DNA from: Laburnicola sp. R22_1
Taxonomy: Eukaryota > Ascomycota > Dothideomycetes > Pleosporales > Didymosphaeriaceae
Length of the DNA: 64,000 bases
Assembly (NCBI GenBank): GCA_014281115.1
Contig: JACONQ010000007.1
Location: 1,550,001 to 1,614,000, forward strand
Reading direction: 5' to 3'
A model generated the notes under the pieces. The model was not told where the DNA came from. It did no database searches and worked only from the letters and a program-made list of their open reading frames with translations. This document shows positions 58,238 through 64,000 of the stretch, in pieces. A program made the position numbers and the translations under genes. Numbering within the stretch: the first letter of the stretch is position 1; the number at the start of each line of letters is the position of its first letter.

Positions 58238-61200
58238 GTCACATGGTGATGATTTGGGGAGGAATTTGGCATAATTTGATGGGCGTTGGACCATGGTTCA
58301 CGATACAAAGGGGTGCAAGCACGGAGTTGGCGAGTCTGGGTCTGATGGGGAACGGGCATGTCCGGCGTCGATGATTGTTTCGGGGGCGCGATAGACGCAA
58401 CTCGGTGGTCTGCATTGGTCGGCTGGCCATAGACTTGGTATGAATGCAACGGTGTTCTCCACCCTCCTAGTCGGACGATATTGTGCCCGTGAGTCCTGAC
58501 GCTGACGGCGGGGGCATGATTTGCAAACGACACGGGTCTGGCGCAACGGGCAGGCAGGGAGTGCTTACCCATGTCGAGACATGCAAGGAGGCCCTGACGG
58601 TGGCTGTAACGTCTTTGTGGTGACGGTGCAAGCGCGCGTACGGGGGGGTGGCAGCCCTGAGCCGTCAGCAGCGTCCGCGAGCCGCGCAGCAGGGGCGTGC
58701 GGGCCACCTTCTGTCTGCGCTCCGGCGTGCAGATGCGGGCGTGTGAAGAGCTTGCATGTCGGGTGCATACAGACGAGTGGTTAAGCGCCGGGGCCCCACC
58801 CGGCGGCCGCGCACTGGCTGCTCTTGCGCTTCAGCAGCGGCACGGCCGCCTCGCCACCAGCTGGCCCCCGGCGACCACGCACGACGATAGACGCAGTGGC
58901 TATACTCGAGCGCCGCAGCCAGACTGTTGCCAACGGCCGCACATGTCGTGCGTGCTGCAGCCCGACGGCACGCACGCCGCGAGGCGCACTCGGCCAGAGA
59001 GACAGAGGCCATGCCGTGTCTCACCCGCTATCGCCTTCCGCGGACCTTCGGCTCGCTTAACGTTAAGTTAGCGTGTGGAGGTGCACGCTAGCCTTCACTA
59101 GCCATCCCGAGCCTCCCCCGTCACGGCAGGAGCGCCTCGACCTCAACCCTCTCGCCTCTCGCGCCGTCCGCCGTGCACCATCCCCCCTCTGCACCAGTGT
59201 GCGCTCGCACCTCTCCCGCCCGCCATTCACCACTCGCCGCCCCCGCTCCCGCCCCTCTCCTCGCTGCTCTGGCCCGCCTTGCCCGCGTGGGTTGTGAATA
59301 CATGTACCCCGTGCTGAATGCTGCCTAACCCGCCGTCGCGGGACGTACCCTATTTACGCCCCGCTGCTGCTGCAACCCCCAGCAGAGACGGTCCGTCTCA
59401 TAGGCGCCACCGCCCACGCCCGCCTCGTCGTTTCTGCTCCCCCGCTGCCGTCGACAGCCAGGCCCAAGAGCTGCGCTGGCCTGTCTCAGTGCCCCATGGC
59501 ACATGACTGGACCGCCATGCGGGCTGCTCCCTCGTCGTATTGGCGGTCCGTCCCTCCATCGCCCTTATCGTGCAGCCCAGCGCTTCAACAGCCTCTGCGA
59601 GCCATGGTCACACCTGCCTGAGTCCAGCACTGCTCGGCCAAGCCGTGCCCCACCCGCCATCGCTATTCGGTCTTCTATTTCCGGGCTTGGAACTTGACCC
59701 CGCTAGCCTGCTGGGTCACGGAGGGTACACAGCAGTGTGCATGCTCACCTATGGACCCCGCTGCCCATCCTCATTGAGCACTGACAACTCGTCTGCACAT
59801 CATCCCGCATGTACCTATCCGTCCATTTGCATCGGCCTTCTACGCTGCCTGATCACCCGATATACACCGTCAGCTTCATCATGTTGCACCCGATATTCTC
59901 AACCATCTGAGCTGTAATAGCTCCGTGTCCGACCCAAGTCGCCGTCTCGTTCAGCTGCGTTTATGCAAGAATGGCACTACTCCCCTCTCTCCGGGGGAGC
60001 GGGTATCGTGCACGTCCAGTGATTTGGCACTTCGTGCATCAACCAGAGTACAGCCGACAGGCCGCGAAAATCTGCGTCCCTAGCTGCATGTGTGCCGCCA
60101 TGCTTTTCGGACCTGTCAGAGAATGCTCTTTCGATGCCTGTGCCGTTGCTGGGGTTGGCGTAACCGCCACTCCAATCAGTTGCTCAGCATTTCGGCGTCG
60201 GCACAATGTCTCCTAAAGCGGACGCCCATGGTCCTCTACGTCTAGAGGACACATGGCCATATTCCTTCTCTCCATGTGTTTTACTCTCAAACGTCGAAGC
60301 CTGTTCTTGAAGAGGTGGCCCTACAACGCCTCTTGAATATCCAAGGAAAAGGCGGCGTCTCCAAGCATCCCAAAGAGCAATCTATCTCAGGGCTGTTCAA
60401 TGTCTGACAAACACGTGTCCGCCAGGCTTCTGTTCCTTGGCGTGGAGGTTACCTAAGATTCGGTCGCACGTGAGGTTTCACTGTCCAATGCTCCGTATAC
60501 CACACCTTTCTCTCATCGGCTTTTAGCCAGTTTGCGGCTTTTCCATCCACAAACAGGCACGCAATGAACATAAGACGGCTCGGCGCGTCTGCTTATGCAG
60601 ACACGATACCATACCCGCATATGTACTATCCCAAGACGGCATGCACAGTGGCGAGGCTACGTTCGTATTGGGTCAGCCTGATGCCCTATGCCGGCTGCGC
60701 GCAACCCAGTGTTTTGAGGATACCATTTCGTGGACTTGGGGTTTCCAGAAAACACGCTGCGAGATCCCTGGACCAATCGATCGCCAAATATCTCGCCGGA
60801 GACGCCCTGCCGCGAAGCGATCGTTCATGCGCCTGCGCCAGGATGTTTAAGCGCGCTGTACGCGGTTGACGCCTACGGCGCTTAAATCCCTGACCATGCG
60901 CCGCGAGGAACGCGCGTGTGGCGTGCTGTGCAGCCGAGCGCAATTTTCCCAGGCCCAAATGCAATTTAGCGCATGTGTGACAGAGCTCTAAACTAACGTC
61001 AGCCAACGCGCTCCGGCTCTCAACGCCAGAACAGCCGAAACTTCTTATTTCTATCTCGCTCAACTTTTCGCCACGTTTTCATACCTATTTCAGCAACTTG
61101 ACAGTTTATTACGGGAACCCGAAACCTTATCTAGCTGCACGAATGGAAAAAGCTCTATGTGATTCCTGTCCGGTCGGCCGATGTCCAATTTGAGATCCAG

Positions 61201-62163
61201 CCTCGAGAGCTCGGAGCTATAGTGTCATTGGCGCAACTGACCAAAAAGACTTGCGCCAAAATTCTCCAGAATGAGATGGAAGTCAATAGCTCTGATCAGA
61301 CAGCCGACATCTACTTAGATGGCTGGGCACGTTCGCGCATTTGGAAAGTTTTTAAATGCGGTCAAAGAGAACATTTCTGCGGGAAATGATCACGCGATTA
61401 GCATGGATGTGCGAGTGGGGCGTAAAATTTCCACGCGGACCTGCACAGTCGACGCCCGGAACGACGAATCTTGCGATGTTGACTTATGCAATCCTTTGAT
61501 CTCTTTTCCCTTGCCGACCCATCTCGCTACCGAAACAGTCTCGAAGTTCCGCCCGGAAAGCGGCGTCGTGAGCGATGATGGACTTGTCCTATCGACAAGC
61601 TCGATTGTATCATTGCCTGGATTACACATCATGGTCAGCGATAGTCACATCAAATGTCCATAAATGATGGCTCGAATGAACAAAGAGCATATTCTATCGG
61701 TGCAAGCAGTTTACGCCGGGCGAAGCGTGCGTAGCTCCCGGTCTTAACCCGCCGAAAAACCGCTCGAGACTGCTCAACAATATCTGATCATATAATAGGT
61801 AACCTCAGCGTATGTCCTAAGTTAAGAGTTCAGCTCCATTAGTCCACTGACGTTGAGATGCTTCCCGTCTCATGTCTGGTTGGGCAGCCGGCCGAGTGGT
61901 TCCCTTGCTCAATGGGCTATCGAAGTACATATCTTATCATTACGCGCTCGGACTAAAACTACGAAAGGACTTCTGTAGCGCACATTACGTCCCTCTGCAC
62001 CTCTTACGAAAATTACCCGGGCGTACCCTAGTTGTTACGCCCGACTTTAGTTCATGAGCTAAAACACGCAGTGGGGTCGAAGTGAGCAGCGCGCTTGTGG
62101 GGGAAGCGAGCGCGCTTACAGACGCTGCGCAGACACTACCCTTATTGGGCACATCTGAGAAGG
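58238..62163. other. Gene-poor region of normal to high GC
   Basis: About 3.9 kb with no frame that I can support as a gene. Part of it (about 58,620-59,480) is very GC-rich with dense CpG and open frames on both strands that are explained by composition. Two overlapping + frames at 61,159-61,389 and 61,319-61,663 read as protein-like for about 75 and 114 codons but match nothing I know. No RIP signature is seen. Confidence 0.5.
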
Positions 62164-62173
62164 GAAGTCGATC

Positions 62174-62336
62174 AGCGTAGCCAACGTACCGTAGCAGAGT
62201 ACGGCCGCAAGTACAGCCGAAGCGTGCACAGCTGCCATATTAGTTAGTTTTAAGGTAAAAAGCGTACTCTATAAACCGTGCACGCTTCGGCGGCTGTACT
62301 TGCAGCCGTACTCCGCTACCGTACGTTGGCTACGCT
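62174..62336. mobile_element. MITE with about 60-bp inverted arms and 10-bp target duplication (Mutator-like)
   Basis: A 163-bp palindromic element starts AGCGTAGCCAACGTAC and ends with its complement. The arms pair over about 60 bp with few mismatches and a 3-nt indel, around a loop of about 45 nt. It is flanked by the direct 10-mer GAAGTCGATC (62,164-62,173 and 62,337-62,346). Target duplications of 9-11 bp with long inverted repeats are typical of Mutator-like (MULE) elements; no coding capacity is present, so it would need a transposase in trans. Confidence 0.85.
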
Positions 62337-62346
62337 GAAGTCGATC

Positions 62347-64000
62347 CTTCGCCAGCCTTCCATACCTGCCCGTTCGGGATCTTCCAGAGCCTTGGACAAA
62401 AGTCGCGAGGCTGGCGGCACAGCAAATAAGCTTATCTATAAAGGTCGTTTACCGACGGGATAGGGCTAGCTAGCGGAGGGCCTTGACGGGCGGCTCACTC
62501 CGAGATCGCCTTTGAGAGAGCTTGCGAGCGTCGGTGGAAGGTGAGATTTCTCGCGCGAATGACGGCATGGATTCGGGGATTGACGCATGGAAGAGAGATG
62601 TAACGGAAATAGCAAGGATGAACCGAGTGTTGTATCCTTGGGTTATAAAGCGGTGGACCGTGGGGGGTTGAGTGGGAGGTTTACTGAGTCTGTTGCGCGA
62701 AAGGGTTGAGTATCTCTAAGCTGAAAGATACAGCCGCTGATGCCTAGGTGTAGCATTCACTGTGGCTTTCTTAGCACTTCAACATGCACTAGAGTAAACC
62801 CTTGAATAATATAGTAGATGGAACTCAGCCTTGTTGCGCATTCCTCTTCCCAACGTAAGAAGGTGCATTTTATCTCGTCCAAAGATTACAAATCCAACTG
62901 GAAAAGAAAGTCTTCGCACCAGCAATGAAACCTCCTCCGCAACTGTCACTTCCACGTAATCCCTCTACGTCCCTCCACACGCGAACTATATCCCACACTT
63001 CACAGCCTCAAACCAAGCAAGCCACGACTAAAAATTAACTACATTCAAAACTACAACACAGTCATGCGTTCGAAAGAAGGGAAGAGAAGAGAATCGAATA
63101 CCTCGCTCCCTCCCACCAAGACCGAGGTCCAATTAACCTCGCGACCACGCCGCAACGCTGCTTCTTGACCTTGCCCACCCCGGCGTCGACGTCCCTAGCT
63201 AGGCTTATCTTCCCCGCACTCAACATCTCGAAATAGCTGCGTATACTACCTAGTTTACGCCTTTTCGCGTCGTATCGTATCGTATCTCCTTGCATCCGAG
63301 ATGGTGGGGGGCGGGACGGACGCACCGTCCGTCCCGTTGTAGCTGCTTTAATGCAGTCTGGTATTTCTGCACCTAATCATCATGAGCGTAGCGGATACGA
63401 AGCATGGTCTGCGCTTGATGTTCTGCCTGCCCATGTACTAGTAGTACCTACCCACCTAACGAAAGCACGAGTCTATGCCCCCCATCTTCCATCCCAGCCA
63501 TCTCGACTTGATAGACATCCCCCCTGCCTGGCCGGGGTTCACACGCAATCCAATCAATCCACTTCCAACCCCCAGTCCCCAAGTCTACGTAGATTCCCAC
63601 ATCTCTTCTGCACGACCAGTGCATTGTTGTTGTTGGCTCGGTCGGTCTGTCTGTCATACACCTCCTCCCTCCCATCATCGTCCCAAGACGTTTCCACATC
63701 GCTGGACGCTGTTAAGAATCCGCAATCATGTACGACCATCTTAGCTATCTATCATGAACCTCGGCCTCCGCGCATAGATACTCCATCTTCGTCACAGCCG
63801 CTATACTACCCCAGCAGGGGCCGGCGCTAATACGCTCGAATCCTCCCTCCCCAGACACCAACTTCATACGAAGCAAGCCAGTGAGCACATGACCGTCGCC
63901 ATATACCTTGCGCACTTGCCCATACCCGCCTCGTGTCAACGTTAATAATAGGTATAGTGCTCTTTTGATAGACTGCACCGAACATGATCCTCAACCCAGT
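62347..64000. other. No supported gene; possible edge of a neighbouring gene
   Basis: Short frames only. A minus-strand frame (63,745-63,978) and the ATG at 63,984 near the window end may belong to genes that continue outside, but nothing recognisable is encoded here. The C/T-rich sequence at 63,470-63,830 resembles an untranslated leader. Confidence 0.35.
63313..63335. repeat. Perfect 10-bp hairpin with 3-nt loop
   Basis: GGGACGGACG, CAC, CGTCCGTCCC. The DNA or RNA can fold into a strong GC-rich stem. There is no T-run after it and its role is unknown. Confidence 0.6.

Noticed and set aside
61872..62057. tRNA-like D-arm sequence GGCCGAGTGGTT near 61,889
   Set aside because: It resembles the 5' part of Ser/Leu tRNAs, but no anticodon arm, T-arm or acceptor stem follows.
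63351..63830. 159-codon + frame near the right end
   Set aside because: Ser/Pro/His-rich reading of C/T-rich DNA, with several overlapping alternative frames; more like an untranslated leader.
1..64000. CRISPR arrays, bacterial operons or phage genes
   Set aside because: Introns, gene families and RIP show a fungal nuclear genome; no regularly spaced repeats are present.

Overview
The window is nuclear DNA of a filamentous ascomycete (Pezizomycotina). Introns of about 45-140 nt with CTRAY-type branch sites, the gene set, and repeats destroyed by C:G to T:A change with TpA enrichment (the signature of repeat-induced point mutation, RIP) all fit a Dothideomycete-like fungus. The species cannot be named from sequence alone.

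Region 1 (about 1-31,640) is an AT-rich, gene-free, RIP-degraded block of nested transposons. From left to right it holds: a Gypsy chromovirus remnant (gag knuckle, protease, RT, RNase H, integrase, chromodomain; about 840-4,790); a 2,215-bp non-autonomous LTR element with equal 163-bp LTRs and a GTTTA duplication (5,415-7,629); a pogo/Fot-type DNA transposon (8,704-10,915); a degraded Copia element (about 12,160-18,950) broken by an unclassified insertion (about 15,740-17,035); a less mutated island with an A/B-box-like tRNA-related stretch (19,845-20,455); a nearly unmutated solo LTR (20,493-20,764); and a second full-length Copia element (23,123-31,371, duplication TAATA). That last element carries a younger, unmutated solo LTR of another family (24,602-24,798) and a 619-bp SINE-like insertion (30,548-31,166).

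Region 2 (about 31,640-47,757) is gene-dense: an SGNH hydrolase, a coiled-coil protein, two hypothetical proteins, then the metabolic group sulfite reductase beta subunit (MET5/sirA type), FAD synthase (FAD1 type) and tRNA wybutosine synthase (TYW1). MET5 and FAD1 are divergent from a 583-bp shared promoter region; FAD1 and TYW1 converge 228 bp apart. The flavodoxin-like domains of MET5 and TYW1 and the product of FAD1 link all three to flavin cofactors.

Region 3 (47,758-49,891) is a second pogo/Fot-type element. Its interior is RIP-mutated but its terminal inverted repeats are intact, and it lies 202 bp upstream of the TYW1 start codon.

Region 4 (about 49,900-58,240) holds a three-exon protein of unknown function, an unusually intron-rich TRP-like calcium channel (Yvc1-related; a self-consistent 16-exon model with exons as short as 17 nt), and a three-finger C2H2 transcription factor.

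Region 5 (58,240-64,000) has normal to very high GC and no gene I can support. It contains a 163-bp MITE with about 60-bp inverted arms and a 10-bp target duplication, as expected of Mutator-type elements.
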